Below the pieces are notes generated by a model, which searched no databases, was not told the origin of the DNA, and saw nothing but the letters and a program-made list of their open reading frames with translations. This document shows, one piece after another, positions 29,998 through 39,983 of a stretch of 64,000 nt of DNA. The DNA is taken from the NCBI RefSeq assembly GCF_000183425.1, contig NC_014759.1, positions 1,240,001 to 1,304,000 of the forward strand, given 5' to 3'. The stretch is from Marivirga tractuosa DSM 4126. Lineage in GTDB: Bacteria; Bacteroidota; Bacteroidia; Cytophagales; Cyclobacteriaceae. The translations under genes and the position numbers were made by a program. The number at the start of each line of letters is the position of its first letter. The stretch's first letter is position 1.

Positions 29998-32106
29998 TTA
30001 ATCGTTTTGAGCTAATTGAATATCCAAAATCTTTAATTCTACCCTACGGTTTTTTGCTCTATTCTCTTCAGAGTCGTTAGCCACAACAGGTTTTGATTCT
30101 CCGTATCCTTTTGAAATCAATCTACCTTCTGCAATACTATTGCCTGTTATGTAACTAATTACACTATTCGCCCTTTCTTGAGACAAACGTGTATTATATG
30201 CCGCTGAACCTACGTCATCAGTATGCGCAGCTATTTCAATTTTCATGCTCGGGTAGGATTTCATCAATTTAATAACCCGATCCAATTCTTCAAAACTACT
30301 TTCAAAAAGAGCAGAAGAATTCGATTCAAAATAAATATCCTTTAATGTTAAATTAGCATCCTTTGCCAATGGCTGGAGTTTCAATTCCACCCCTTTACTA
30401 TCTTCCTCAATTTCCCCTGTTTCCTCATTAATAGTTTGAAGTTTACCTTCATTTGAAATACCAATTTCTGTAGAATTAAAAGCATATCCCCTATCACTTG
30501 AAGCCTCCACCATATAGCGGTCTCCCACCCTCAAGTTAATAGTTTGATTTCCTGAAATCACTATTTCTTCATTTCTGGTTTTATTTCGAATAATTAACTG
30601 AGATGAAGAAACGGAACCATCACTCAGTAAATCCTTCACATTTATTGGGACACCTACTTTTTCTGGTACCAATTCAATATCTTCTTCATAAACCCTATAC
30701 AAAATCAAGCCTGTTAGGTCGATTGAAAAGCTTTTAGGCTTGAAATTTTCGCTCTCCACTTTAATTGTATAAGCACTACCGATAGGAAGGTCAACTTTTG
30801 TTTTCCAGTTAACGCCATCCGATTCCACCACGTCAATAGTTCGCCCAATGTCATTTTTCACTGTGATTTTTGCCTTTAAAGGATCATACAATTCAATATC
30901 ATATATATTGACATTTAAATGAGCCGTTGTAAATAAATCGATATTCTGCTCATACTCTTGATAACTTTCAATATCTCTTAAATCATAGTAGTATAAAGCA
31001 CTGCTGTAATCATCTTTTCTAACCTCAAGATTATAAGCTCGGCCTGCTGACAAAACAATAGAATAAAAACCATCAGAAGGGTTGTTATCAAAGCTTGAAA
31101 TCATTTCAGAGGTGTTGGCATCTGTTATTCTCATTTTTGCAGCTAAGCCTTCCTTACTATCCGCATCACGGATCACTCCCTGGATTGTAACATTTTGAAA
31201 TTGTCTGAATTCCTGCGGAATCTCCACACTATAAATATCATTCTGCTTGGAAAAATACATAAGGTCACCCGAAGCTGAAATACAAGAGAACAAATCATTA
31301 TCGGTTGTATTTACATATTCCAAAGGAACTGGAGTAGTCCAATCACCATCTGCGTTCAATTGGGTCTGGTATAAATCAAATCCTCCTATACCTCCCTCCC
31401 TATAGGATGCAAATATTAAAGTGCGGTTATCGGCCATTATTTTAGGCGCTTTCTCACAGCCCAAATTCACAGGATATGGAAGAGCAGTAGGTTCTGTCCA
31501 TCCCGAATCTGTTTTTTGAGTAGCATAAATTTCATAGCAAAATTCCGAAACTCCTTCAGGTATATTTTTACTATTCCTTGCAAAATAAAGCGTCTTTCCG
31601 TCAGTTGTGATGGTAGGAAAACCATCAAAACTTCTACTGTTTACATCAGGACCCAGATTTTGAGGTTTAGTCCAGCTGTCTCCTACCCTTTCGGAATAAA
31701 AAATATCCTCTGAACCATATCCACCATCAAAAGATGCATGAAAATAAATTCTATTTCCATCATAACTGAAATTAGGTCCTGAAATCACATCTATTGAATC
31801 GCCATAATTATTGATACTATCTAGCGGAATTTCATTTGACCACTGATCATTTTCGAAACGAGTAAGGTATAATTTCCATGATCCATCTTTATTCGACTCA
31901 TAAATTAAGGTTCGACCATTAGCACTAATACTGGGAGCATATTCGGTATGTTGATCAGTGCTTATTTCACTTACAATCTTCTTGGGATACAATGAATCAA
32001 GCACTTGTTCAATAGAATCTTTTTCACTTTGAGCATTAGATGAAAAAGCAAAAAAGCATGCTATTATTGAAAGAAAGCTTATTGTGATTTTTTTCATTTG
32101 AATCAT
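29998..32106 (-). CDS. PD40 beta-propeller / OmpA-domain envelope protein
   Basis: About 702 aa from ATG 32106. After a signal peptide (ends near FSSNAQ) there are five PD40 propeller blades (ISANGRTLIYESNKDG, FSYDGNRIYFHASFDGG, ITTDGKTLYFARNS, IMADNRTLIFASYREGG, ISASGDLMYFSKQ), then carboxypeptidase-regulatory-like beta-sandwich domains (about 310-540). The C-terminal OmpA domain binds peptidoglycan (LKDIYFESNSSALF, IAAHTDDVGSAAYNTRLSQE, RRVELKIL). This order resembles PorE-type proteins linked to type IX secretion, but PorE's own TPR part is absent. The start at 32106 shares one nucleotide with the stop of the CHAT gene (TAATG), which implies translational coupling. Confidence 0.9.
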   Translation of the reverse strand: MIQMKKITISFLSIIACFFAFSSNAQSEKDSIEQVLDSLYPKKIVSEISTDQHTEYAPSISANGRTLIYESNKDGSWKLYLTRFENDQWSNEIPLDSINNYGDSIDVISGPNFSYDGNRIYFHASFDGGYGSEDIFYSERVGDSWTKPQNLGPDVNSRSFDGFPTITTDGKTLYFARNSKNIPEGVSEFCYEIYATQKTDSGWTEPTALPYPVNLGCEKAPKIMADNRTLIFASYREGGIGGFDLYQTQLNADGDWTTPVPLEYVNTTDNDLFSCISASGDLMYFSKQNDIYSVEIPQEFRQFQNVTIQGVIRDADSKEGLAAKMRITDANTSEMISSFDNNPSDGFYSIVLSAGRAYNLEVRKDDYSSALYYYDLRDIESYQEYEQNIDLFTTAHLNVNIYDIELYDPLKAKITVKNDIGRTIDVVESDGVNWKTKVDLPIGSAYTIKVESENFKPKSFSIDLTGLILYRVYEEDIELVPEKVGVPINVKDLLSDGSVSSSQLIIRNKTRNEEIVISGNQTINLRVGDRYMVEASSDRGYAFNSTEIGISNEGKLQTINEETGEIEEDSKGVELKLQPLAKDANLTLKDIYFESNSSALFESSFEELDRVIKLMKSYPSMKIEIAAHTDDVGSAAYNTRLSQERANSVISYITGNSIAEGRLISKGYGESKPVVANDSEENRAKNRRVELKILDIQLAQND

Positions 32107-35100
32107 TATTCTCCTATTAAAGTAAATGCAGCCCAATAATATGGCTGAGGAAATTCTTCTTTAATTTTCATTTGTGCTTTTCGGAAAGAGGTGAATTTAT
32201 CATCTCCTTCTGTCCAATGTTTATAAAACTCAGTCATCAAAAGCTGGGTAGTATAATCTTTAACAGTCCATAAACTCATAATGAGATTTTCGGCTCCAGC
32301 TACTAGAAACGCCCGCTGTAATCCGTAAACCCCTTCACCATTTTTCACATCTCCCAATCCTGTTTCGCAGGCAGACAGCACTACTAACTCTGTCCCTTCC
32401 AAATTCAAATTCATGGTTTCATAAGCTGTTAATAAACCATCTTCATAACTGTTTTCATAAGGCAATCCACCTGCTAAACCAATTGAAGCACCAGATAATA
32501 AAATTCCTGATCGTAAAAGAGGATTTTCCTCATTGCCTTGATTTTCCGCTCCGGAAACTTTCTTATCCGCATCATAGGTTTTGAAAAAGCCATGTGTGGC
32601 TATATGTAAGATACTAGGAGCCGTCAGACTATCTATTAAGATTTCATTTGCCTCTCGATCCATGTATTTGGTCACTTTCCAATTGCTGAGACTTGTCATC
32701 GAATCAATTGCATTAATTTCTACTTTTGTGCCAGGTAAAGTCGGTATTCCTCCACTAAAATTTCGCATTAAGCCTGTACTTTCTGCCGTTAGGGTCATTT
32801 CATCTTCAGCTCTTCCCAAAGAAAAATCTGGGGAGCCAATTAAAACTAGCGTAGGATAAACTGGCACCGAAAGCGAATCAGCTTTTGCGATAGAAATAGA
32901 ATCAGTTGGCAACTCATCTCGCCTCTTCTTAATCAGATCTCTCGCACTTGTTATTATTCTAATATTCTCTTTTTCAAGAAGGTATTGACCTAGATTTTCA
33001 CTATAAAGGGTATTGATATTAATTTTATTGTATATCCCATCAGGACTCACATATAGTTTATCTAGTCCTTCAGGTATGTCATTGTCCACCCATTCCCACA
33101 AATTTTCATATGATATTTTATCCATCAATTTGAATTTGATGAGATTTTGATATGCATTAAAATATTTCTGTTCAATTCTTCTCCCTTCCTGCAAAACTGC
33201 AATTTGGGGTTCTGCCATAGTATCGGTTAATATCAAGCCTGCATAAATAATAGAATCATTTTTCAAGCTTTTCTTAACACGAACTAACTCAACCACACCA
33301 GTATTAGGCTCTAAACTTTTCTGTAACATCCTCCAATTGATACTATCTGCACCAAAACCAGCATTAAAAAGATTTGACTTCACACTCAGTTCTTTCTCCA
33401 TAGAATTAATTGAGTTTTCAATCTCATTTAAATTGATATCCTTTTCATTCAACTCCTCTTTGGTATATGAATAATATTGAATAGCCTTTTCTTTTTTATC
33501 CTGCCAAGCTGAAAAAAGCGCAATCAATTCTTGATCACCACTATTAAGAATTTTATTTCTCATTTTTGCCGAAGCATTTAAGAGCATTGCCTTCGTGGTC
33601 AATTGTAAGTTAAACAAGTCTTCTTTTAACTTGGGGATAGTTTGAAAATTCTCAATCGCAAAATCTTTGTAGGCTTCAAATACGGGATTAACCTTGTGAT
33701 AGAAAGCTGCTTTTTCACTTTCACTCATGGAAGGGAAATACTCTTTAAATAAGTATAAATAGCTATCTACTGATTCGCTAAACAATGCATAGGCAGAATC
33801 AATGTCATTTTGAAGTTGCTTTAATATTCCCCAACCATATAAAGTAAAGATATAATCTGGATGATTTATGCCTAGTACTTCTTTCCGTAACTGAGTTACT
33901 TTTGAAAATAATGAATCGGCTTTGTCAAATTCTTCTTGTTTTTGGTACAAAACAGCTAAATTATACTGAGTACTGGCAAATACTGGATTATCTATACCAT
34001 AAACCTTTTCATCAATCACCAATGATTTTTCATAATACTCCTCAGCTTTGTCATAATCTTCATTGGCAAGATATAATGAAGCTAAATTATGCAGGGTAGT
34101 AGCATATTTGGGATGATTCACTCCATAAATTATGGAATCCATTTCTAAAGCTTCATTCAATAATGGTAAAGCCTTTTCAGGATTGTTTTCACTTTGATAG
34201 ATTGAGGATAGATTTTCAATAGAGGTTACATAGGAAGGATGCAATTTTCCCAGTTTATCTATATAAATATCTATTGCATTTAAAAGGTTGCTTTTTGCTT
34301 CCTTCAAATTCCCAGTATTCTGATAGTAAAGTCCCATTCCAGATAATGCATCTGCAAATGCAGGACTTTGATTTCCATAAATTGTTTTAGATAAATCCAG
34401 CGTTTTTCTAAAGTATTGCTCTGCTACAGGATATTCTGCCTCGCCCATTTTCACAAGAGCCAATTTAGAATAGACATTTAAAAGGGCTGGATGATTCTCA
34501 CCTAAGCTGTTCAAATACGTTTTTTCCGCAAGCTTATATAGCGAATCTGCCTGCCGAAACCTTGAACGGCTTTGAGCTATAGTCCCGAGGTTTTCAAATA
34601 CTTTCGCATTATTTTCATGATCAATTTCGTAAATAGTGTTAAAAATATATCCTGCATCTTTAAAATAAGATTCAGCCAAATCATAGTCGCTATTCTCTAA
34701 ACTTAAAGAACCTAAATTATTGAGTGTATTAGCATATTCAACCGTTTGTTTCCCTAAAGCGGTCTCAATTAATTGTAAATTTTTAGTGAAATAACTAGTG
34801 GCTTTTTCAATATTTGTTCGGTTTTGCTCTAAAACACCAAGGCTATTTCTCGTCTGAATTTCAATCTCCGTCTTGAATTTATTTTCACCTTCGAATTGTT
34901 GTAAAGATCTATTTAGGTAAAGCTCTGCAGAATCAAAATCCGCTAAATCAAGATAAATATCACCTGTATTTTTATAGGCAATTGCCTTTTCTTCACTTTT
35001 GCCAGAGATATTTTTCAGAATATTTTCATCTATAGATAGTAAGAGATACAGAGCAGAATCCAATTTCCCCATTTGTTTATAAACCAATGCTTTTTGAGCC

Positions 35101-36146
35101 AAAATTTTAACAGACTGCAAACTATCTTCCTGTGTCTCTATCATTAAAGAATCATTTGCTATGCTATAAAGTGCTAATGAAGTGGTATAGTCTCCTTTAG
35201 TAAAAGCTATTGCAGCACTATTCAATTGACTTTGAAGGTCATCGCCACTTAGAGCTAGCAAAGATTCTCCTTTATTGGTTTGTCCAGTTTTCTGATAAAG
35301 AACTCCCAAATTATTCCTGGTGCTAGCATACATTTCTCTATCAGTATCCTCATCATTCTCTAATTGGGTTTTCAAGATTTCATAAAATGATATTGCATTA
35401 TCATTCTGGCTGTTTTCTTGATAAATCAAAGCTCTCTGGTAAGCTGAAATTTTCCATAAATCTGAATTTTGCAGATTGTTGTCTTGTGTAATACCAATTA
35501 CCTTATCATAAAACTTTGCTGCTTTATCTGCTTCCCCTTTTTCTTGCAATAAGCTAGCTACATAATAAAGTGAATTCAAATACTGAGAACCTGCCTGGGA
35601 AATATGATTATTTAGTAAAGGTAAAGCTTCTTGGAAATATGCTAGGGCATCTTCTTCTTGACTTTGATAACGTAAAGAAGCATAATCATAGACTGCTAAA
35701 GCGTGATTTAAGGAATTTTTGTTCTCCTGAATTAAAATCTCCATATAGTCTTTGGAGAAAGTCATGGCTTCTTCCATATTTCCTAACTGAAGATTTAATT
35801 GAGAAGTGTAATTTAATAATTGAATATAAAACTGAGTTTGCTGATCAAAATTCACCTCTTTCATTAACTCTAACTCTTGCTTGGCTAGTTCTAATCCGCG
35901 TTCAAAATCTTGCGACTTAAAAGATAATTTTACTCCCAAATGGAGTGTCAACACATATGCTTGATGTTGTTTTCCATATGTATTTTCTGCCTGAACCAAT
36001 GCTTTATCAAGCAAAGATTCAGCTACTTCAATATTATTTACATTCTCTGCTTTCTGCAGTGCGGTAAAGGTCTCGTCCCAGGAATTTTGACCGAACACAG
36101 AAGTGAGAACACCTACTGATAGAAGAATAGTAACTAAAAACTTCAT
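32106..36146 (-). CDS. Exported TPR-CHAT protein (caspase-like fold)
   Basis: About 1346 aa from MKFLVTILLS at 36146, with a signal peptide ending near SVFGQ; longer in-frame starts to 36233 would spoil it. Residues about 30-850 are tandem tetratricopeptide repeats, many of the kinesin-light-chain type (GVNHPKYATTLHNLASLYLA, YGIDNPVFASTQYNLAVLYQ). The C-terminal third is a CHAT domain with the catalytic dyad His in LHIATHGFF (about 1185) and Cys in VVLSACETGLG (about 1257), so it may be an active cysteine protease. Known CHAT proteases cleave partner proteins after a sensor domain is triggered, mostly in the cytoplasm. Here the protein is exported and coupled to a PD40-OmpA protein. Its substrate is unknown. 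Confidence 0.9.
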   Translation of the reverse strand: MKFLVTILLSVGVLTSVFGQNSWDETFTALQKAENVNNIEVAESLLDKALVQAENTYGKQHQAYVLTLHLGVKLSFKSQDFERGLELAKQELELMKEVNFDQQTQFYIQLLNYTSQLNLQLGNMEEAMTFSKDYMEILIQENKNSLNHALAVYDYASLRYQSQEEDALAYFQEALPLLNNHISQAGSQYLNSLYYVASLLQEKGEADKAAKFYDKVIGITQDNNLQNSDLWKISAYQRALIYQENSQNDNAISFYEILKTQLENDEDTDREMYASTRNNLGVLYQKTGQTNKGESLLALSGDDLQSQLNSAAIAFTKGDYTTSLALYSIANDSLMIETQEDSLQSVKILAQKALVYKQMGKLDSALYLLLSIDENILKNISGKSEEKAIAYKNTGDIYLDLADFDSAELYLNRSLQQFEGENKFKTEIEIQTRNSLGVLEQNRTNIEKATSYFTKNLQLIETALGKQTVEYANTLNNLGSLSLENSDYDLAESYFKDAGYIFNTIYEIDHENNAKVFENLGTIAQSRSRFRQADSLYKLAEKTYLNSLGENHPALLNVYSKLALVKMGEAEYPVAEQYFRKTLDLSKTIYGNQSPAFADALSGMGLYYQNTGNLKEAKSNLLNAIDIYIDKLGKLHPSYVTSIENLSSIYQSENNPEKALPLLNEALEMDSIIYGVNHPKYATTLHNLASLYLANEDYDKAEEYYEKSLVIDEKVYGIDNPVFASTQYNLAVLYQKQEEFDKADSLFSKVTQLRKEVLGINHPDYIFTLYGWGILKQLQNDIDSAYALFSESVDSYLYLFKEYFPSMSESEKAAFYHKVNPVFEAYKDFAIENFQTIPKLKEDLFNLQLTTKAMLLNASAKMRNKILNSGDQELIALFSAWQDKKEKAIQYYSYTKEELNEKDINLNEIENSINSMEKELSVKSNLFNAGFGADSINWRMLQKSLEPNTGVVELVRVKKSLKNDSIIYAGLILTDTMAEPQIAVLQEGRRIEQKYFNAYQNLIKFKLMDKISYENLWEWVDNDIPEGLDKLYVSPDGIYNKININTLYSENLGQYLLEKENIRIITSARDLIKKRRDELPTDSISIAKADSLSVPVYPTLVLIGSPDFSLGRAEDEMTLTAESTGLMRNFSGGIPTLPGTKVEINAIDSMTSLSNWKVTKYMDREANEILIDSLTAPSILHIATHGFFKTYDADKKVSGAENQGNEENPLLRSGILLSGASIGLAGGLPYENSYEDGLLTAYETMNLNLEGTELVVLSACETGLGDVKNGEGVYGLQRAFLVAGAENLIMSLWTVKDYTTQLLMTEFYKHWTEGDDKFTSFRKAQMKIKEEFPQPYYWAAFTLIGE

Positions 36147-36298
36147 TTTACGAGTATACATACAACGCAAGATGATGAATATGTAGGAATTTCGAAAAAT
36201 ATTCATCGAAATACCTATTTTTAGGTATATCAATTATTGAATGTGTTAAAATAAATATTTCTTTAGTTTTAGAATTCGTCTAAAAATGTCAATCAAAT

Positions 36299-37942
36299 AT
36301 GCAAAACATCAAATTTCAGTTACTGCTAATTTTTGTTTCAACCCTTTGTTCCACCGCTTTAATAGCACAAAAGGAATTTAATAAATCTGACAGTTTAAAA
36401 GGCGGGCTTTCTAAAGAAAGAATCTGGTGGGATTTAAAATACTACCACCTTCAAACTAGAGTACAACCTGATGAAAAATATATATCAGGCAGTAATCTTA
36501 TACAATATGAGGTTTTAAAACCTTATCAAAGCATGCAAATTGATTTACAGGAACCAATGCAGATTGACAGCATTATACAAAACGGAAAAAAGCTTAATTT
36601 CACAACTAAATTCAATGCCCATTTTATTGAATTGGTTGAAGATCAAAAGAGAGGAGAAGTAAATGAATTAACGGTCCATTATTCTGGTAATCCTACAATT
36701 GCAAAAAATGCACCGTGGGACGGTGGTTTCACATGGGAAAAAGATGAAAATGGAAAGCATTTTATAGCTACTGCTAATCAGGGAATTGGCGCCAGTGTCT
36801 GGTGGCCTTGCAAAGAACACCCAGCAGATGAACCAGACAGCATGCTCATTAGCGTGAATGTACCCAAGCCTCTAGTGGACGTATCAAACGGGAGACTGAG
36901 AGAAATAGAAGAGCACAGAAATAGTAGAACATATCACTGGTTTGTGAGCAATCCAATCAACAATTATGGTGTTAATATTAATATCGGGGATTATGTGAAT
37001 TTCACTGAAAAATATGATGGAGAAAAAGGAATACTAGATTGCAGTTATTGGGTATTGAGCTATAATCTAGCGAAAGCCAAAAAACAATTTAAGGAAGTAG
37101 CTCGCATGTTAGAAGCATTTGAATATTGGTTTGGTCCATATCCTTTCTATGAGGATAGTTACAAACTAGTAGAAGCACCTTATTTAGGCATGGAACATCA
37201 AAGTTCGGTAACTTATGGAAATGAGTTCAAAAATGGCTACAGAGGAAGAGATTTAAGTCAAACAGGCTGGGGATTGAAATTTGACTTCATCATCATTCAT
37301 GAATCAGGACATGAATGGTTTGCCAATAACATTACCAATAAGGACGTTGCTGACATGTGGATTCACGAAGGATTCACGCATTATTCTGAAAACCTATTTT
37401 TAGATTATCACTATGATTCACTAGCTGCCAATGCCTATGTGCAAGGCGTTCGATCTTCCATTCAAAATGACAGACCTATTATTGGTGAATATGGAGTTTC
37501 TCATGAGGGCTCAAGTGATATGTATTATAAAGCAGGAAACATGCTTCATCTCATTAGGCAATTATTCGATAATGATGAAAAATGGAGACAAACTTTGAGA
37601 GGATTGAATAAGGCATTTTATCACCAAACCGTGACTACCGAAGAAATTGAAAATTATATTTCAGAAGCCTATGGAAAGTCATTAGATAAGGTTTTTGACC
37701 AATATCTTCGTACTACTCAAATCCCAACTTTCACTTACAGGATTTTAGGTAATCAATTGCTTTACAAATGGGAAAATACTGTTGATGGATTCAATATGCC
37801 AATTCGGATATTCATAAATGGCGAGCCAGAATGGTTACAGGCTAATTCGAAATCATTTAAAGCATTACAAAATATGCCGGAAAATGCAGAGATCTTAGTA
37901 GATCCTAATTTTTATGTGGCTGATTTTAATTTGACTGAATAG
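36299..37942 (+). CDS. M1 family metallopeptidase
   Basis: 547 aa with a signal peptide (ends near STALIAQ). The N-terminal beta-saddle domain leads to the exopeptidase motif equivalent GMEHQSS (GAMEN-like) and the zinc site HESGHEWF (about residues 334-338) with the distant glutamate in WIHEGFTHYSE. It should be a secreted zinc aminopeptidase. It is shorter than classic aminopeptidase N and lacks the large C-terminal helical domain, as in many Bacteroidota homologues. It is divergent from the CHAT operon, and its stop codon lies at the first base of a GC-rich repeat element. Confidence 0.93.
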   Translation: MQNIKFQLLLIFVSTLCSTALIAQKEFNKSDSLKGGLSKERIWWDLKYYHLQTRVQPDEKYISGSNLIQYEVLKPYQSMQIDLQEPMQIDSIIQNGKKLNFTTKFNAHFIELVEDQKRGEVNELTVHYSGNPTIAKNAPWDGGFTWEKDENGKHFIATANQGIGASVWWPCKEHPADEPDSMLISVNVPKPLVDVSNGRLREIEEHRNSRTYHWFVSNPINNYGVNINIGDYVNFTEKYDGEKGILDCSYWVLSYNLAKAKKQFKEVARMLEAFEYWFGPYPFYEDSYKLVEAPYLGMEHQSSVTYGNEFKNGYRGRDLSQTGWGLKFDFIIIHESGHEWFANNITNKDVADMWIHEGFTHYSENLFLDYHYDSLAANAYVQGVRSSIQNDRPIIGEYGVSHEGSSDMYYKAGNMLHLIRQLFDNDEKWRQTLRGLNKAFYHQTVTTEEIENYISEAYGKSLDKVFDQYLRTTQIPTFTYRILGNQLLYKWENTVDGFNMPIRIFINGEPEWLQANSKSFKALQNMPENAEILVDPNFYVADFNLTE

Positions 37943-38012
37943 CCCCCTAACCCGCAAAAGTCCCCTAACCCCCGAAGGGTGATTGGCAGCCACTTAATCC
38001 CCATTGGGGAAA
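37940..38012 (+). repeat. GC-rich REP-like element after the M1 peptidase
   Basis: The stop TAG is directly followed by CCCCCTAACCC, a second CCCCTAACCCC copy and a short palindrome (CCCCATTGGGG near 38000). The word GCCCCCTAACCC recurs in the sense orientation at the ends of trpA, trpF, trpD (as GCCCCCTAG) and trpG. Confidence 0.7.
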
Positions 38013-38062
38013 TTAGAACAGCACCACTTTGAAATAGCGAGTTACAAGTCGGGTGACTCGTT

Positions 38063-38082
38063 CACTTAGGTCAGTACCGAAG
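38063..38082 (+). repeat. 20-bp dispersed repeat, copy 1
   Basis: CACTTAGGTCAGTACCGAAG occurs here and, exactly, on the minus strand at 56631-56650 after trpF. In both places it follows a CCCCCTAACCC element in the same order and orientation relative to the gene. Confidence 0.8.
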
Positions 38083-38179
38083 GTTCGGAAGTTACTTTGA
38101 AAAGTAGGAAGTTTAAAGTAGGAAAATGAGCCTTTTGTGTAATTGTATTCAATGACAAAAGGCTCATTCAAATTATGAC

Positions 38180-39979
38180 TTAAAACTTATATCTCCCGTC
38201 TTCAATCAACTTTTGAGCTACTCTCCTTCTTACATCTTTCAGATTAAAAGCTTCTACTTTGGTGAACCGCTTTAAAGCCATTTGCACCATTTTCAATTCA
38301 TCGCCTTCCGAAAATGACCATAGAGCTTCCTCAGCTGAATTTTTGACTTCTTTTACAGCATCCAACATAAATAATTGACAGATATCAATCTGAACAGCAC
38401 TAGCTTCTTCACCTAGTGTTTCCTTAATTCTTTTAGTTTTCACAATTACTGATTCTAGCAAATAAATCTGAATCAACATATCGGCTACATTCATCAAAAT
38501 CTCTTGCTCATCCTTCAGCTTCATTATCAGCTTTTGCGCAGCTGCCCCTGCTACGATTAAGGTGATTTTCTTTAGATTGTCCAAGACCTCAGTTGCCTTT
38601 TCTAAAGTATCGGTATTTTCGTTTGGTGTTAATGAAGGAATATTAGTTAATTCTTTTTGAACCGCTGTAGCTGCATTCATCAAATCTAATTCCCCATTCA
38701 TCGCTTTTTTAAGAAGCATGTCCACAATCAACATTCGGTTGATTTCATTGGTGCCTTCAAAGATTCTACTGATTCTTGAATCACGATACAATCGAGCCAT
38801 AGGTGCTTCTTCGGAAAAGCCCATACCGCCAAAAATCTGCAAGCCTTCATCTACAACGAAGTCTTGCGCCTCTGTACCAAATACTTTTATAATAGCACAT
38901 TCAATTCCATAAGCACTCACCGCTTTTGCTTTTGCTTCCTCCATTGACATTCCTGATTTCAGGTATTCTTCTTCCTTTTGGTCAATCAATTCACCAGTCC
39001 GGTAAGCAGCCGCTTGTAGTGCATAAGTTTTGACCACCATTTTTGCCAGTTTTTGCTGTATTGCTCCAAACGAGCTGATGGATTGACCAAACTGTTTACG
39101 GTTTACGGCATATTCCACTGCATAATCAATTGCCTTTTTAGAAACGCCTAAACCTCCAATACCGAGTTTAATTCTACCTGTACTTAAAACATTTAGCGCC
39201 ATTTTAAAGCCTTCTCCTCTTTGCCCTAAAAGGTTTTCTTCAGGAACTTTAACATCATTCAGAAATACTTGTCTTGTGGAAGAAGCTCTAATACCCATTT
39301 TATCTTCCTCCTCACCTAAAGTCAAGCCTTCGAAGCCCTTCTCAACTATAAATGCTGATAAATTCTCATCATCTTCAATTTTGGCGAAAACAGTAAATAC
39401 ATCTGCTATTCCAGCATTAGTAATCCACATTTTCTGTCCAGTCAAATAATAGGCTTTTTCAGCTTCATTGTATACTGCTTTGGTCTTCCCAGAATTAGCA
39501 TCTGAACCTGCATCAGGTTCTGTTAGGCAATAGCAACCTTTCGACTTACCAGAAACCATATCAGGAATATATTGAGCCTTCTGCCTTTCGTTCCCGTATA
39601 ATAAAATCGGAGCGATTCCAATACTGGTTTGCACACCAATGGCTGGAGAAAACTCAGTAGTCTTCGCCATTTCCTCAATTACACGAAGCGTGGTATTAAA
39701 GCCCACCTCTATTCCACCGTAATTTTCAGAAACTCCTAAACCTAGCAGACCTAAATCGCCTGCTTTTTGAAGTAACGCAATAGTTTGCGATAAATCCTTT
39801 TTCTTTTCTAATTCGTCAGCTAGCGGTAAAACTTCCTGTTCTACAAATTCTTTTGCAGAAGCAACCATCATACTTTGCTCCTCTGAAAAATCAGATTCAA
39901 TAAAAACACTTTCTGGAATATTATTGATTAAAAATGAACCACCCGTTTGAGTAGGGATTTGATTTGTTTTAGTTTCCAT
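38180..39979 (-). CDS. Acyl-CoA dehydrogenase family protein
   Basis: 599 aa, the long form with a C-terminal extension as in very-long-chain-type and Bacteroidota homologues. FAD and substrate motifs: CYCLTEPDAGSDANSGKTKA, YLTGQKMWITNAGIADVF, the helix-rich GFKMALNVLSTGRIKLGIGG, and LQIFGGMGFSEEAPMARLYRDSRI followed by IFEGTNEINRMLI. The residue positions fit a catalytic glutamate in the FEGTNE region. It removes hydrogens from acyl-CoA in fatty-acid or related catabolism. It lies 4 nt after the transglutaminase-like gene and faces a TetR regulator with paired operators, so it is probably repressed by that regulator. Confidence 0.93.
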   Translation of the reverse strand: METKTNQIPTQTGGSFLINNIPESVFIESDFSEEQSMMVASAKEFVEQEVLPLADELEKKKDLSQTIALLQKAGDLGLLGLGVSENYGGIEVGFNTTLRVIEEMAKTTEFSPAIGVQTSIGIAPILLYGNERQKAQYIPDMVSGKSKGCYCLTEPDAGSDANSGKTKAVYNEAEKAYYLTGQKMWITNAGIADVFTVFAKIEDDENLSAFIVEKGFEGLTLGEEEDKMGIRASSTRQVFLNDVKVPEENLLGQRGEGFKMALNVLSTGRIKLGIGGLGVSKKAIDYAVEYAVNRKQFGQSISSFGAIQQKLAKMVVKTYALQAAAYRTGELIDQKEEEYLKSGMSMEEAKAKAVSAYGIECAIIKVFGTEAQDFVVDEGLQIFGGMGFSEEAPMARLYRDSRISRIFEGTNEINRMLIVDMLLKKAMNGELDLMNAATAVQKELTNIPSLTPNENTDTLEKATEVLDNLKKITLIVAGAAAQKLIMKLKDEQEILMNVADMLIQIYLLESVIVKTKRIKETLGEEASAVQIDICQLFMLDAVKEVKNSAEEALWSFSEGDELKMVQMALKRFTKVEAFNLKDVRRRVAQKLIEDGRYKF

Positions 39980-39983
39980 AGTT

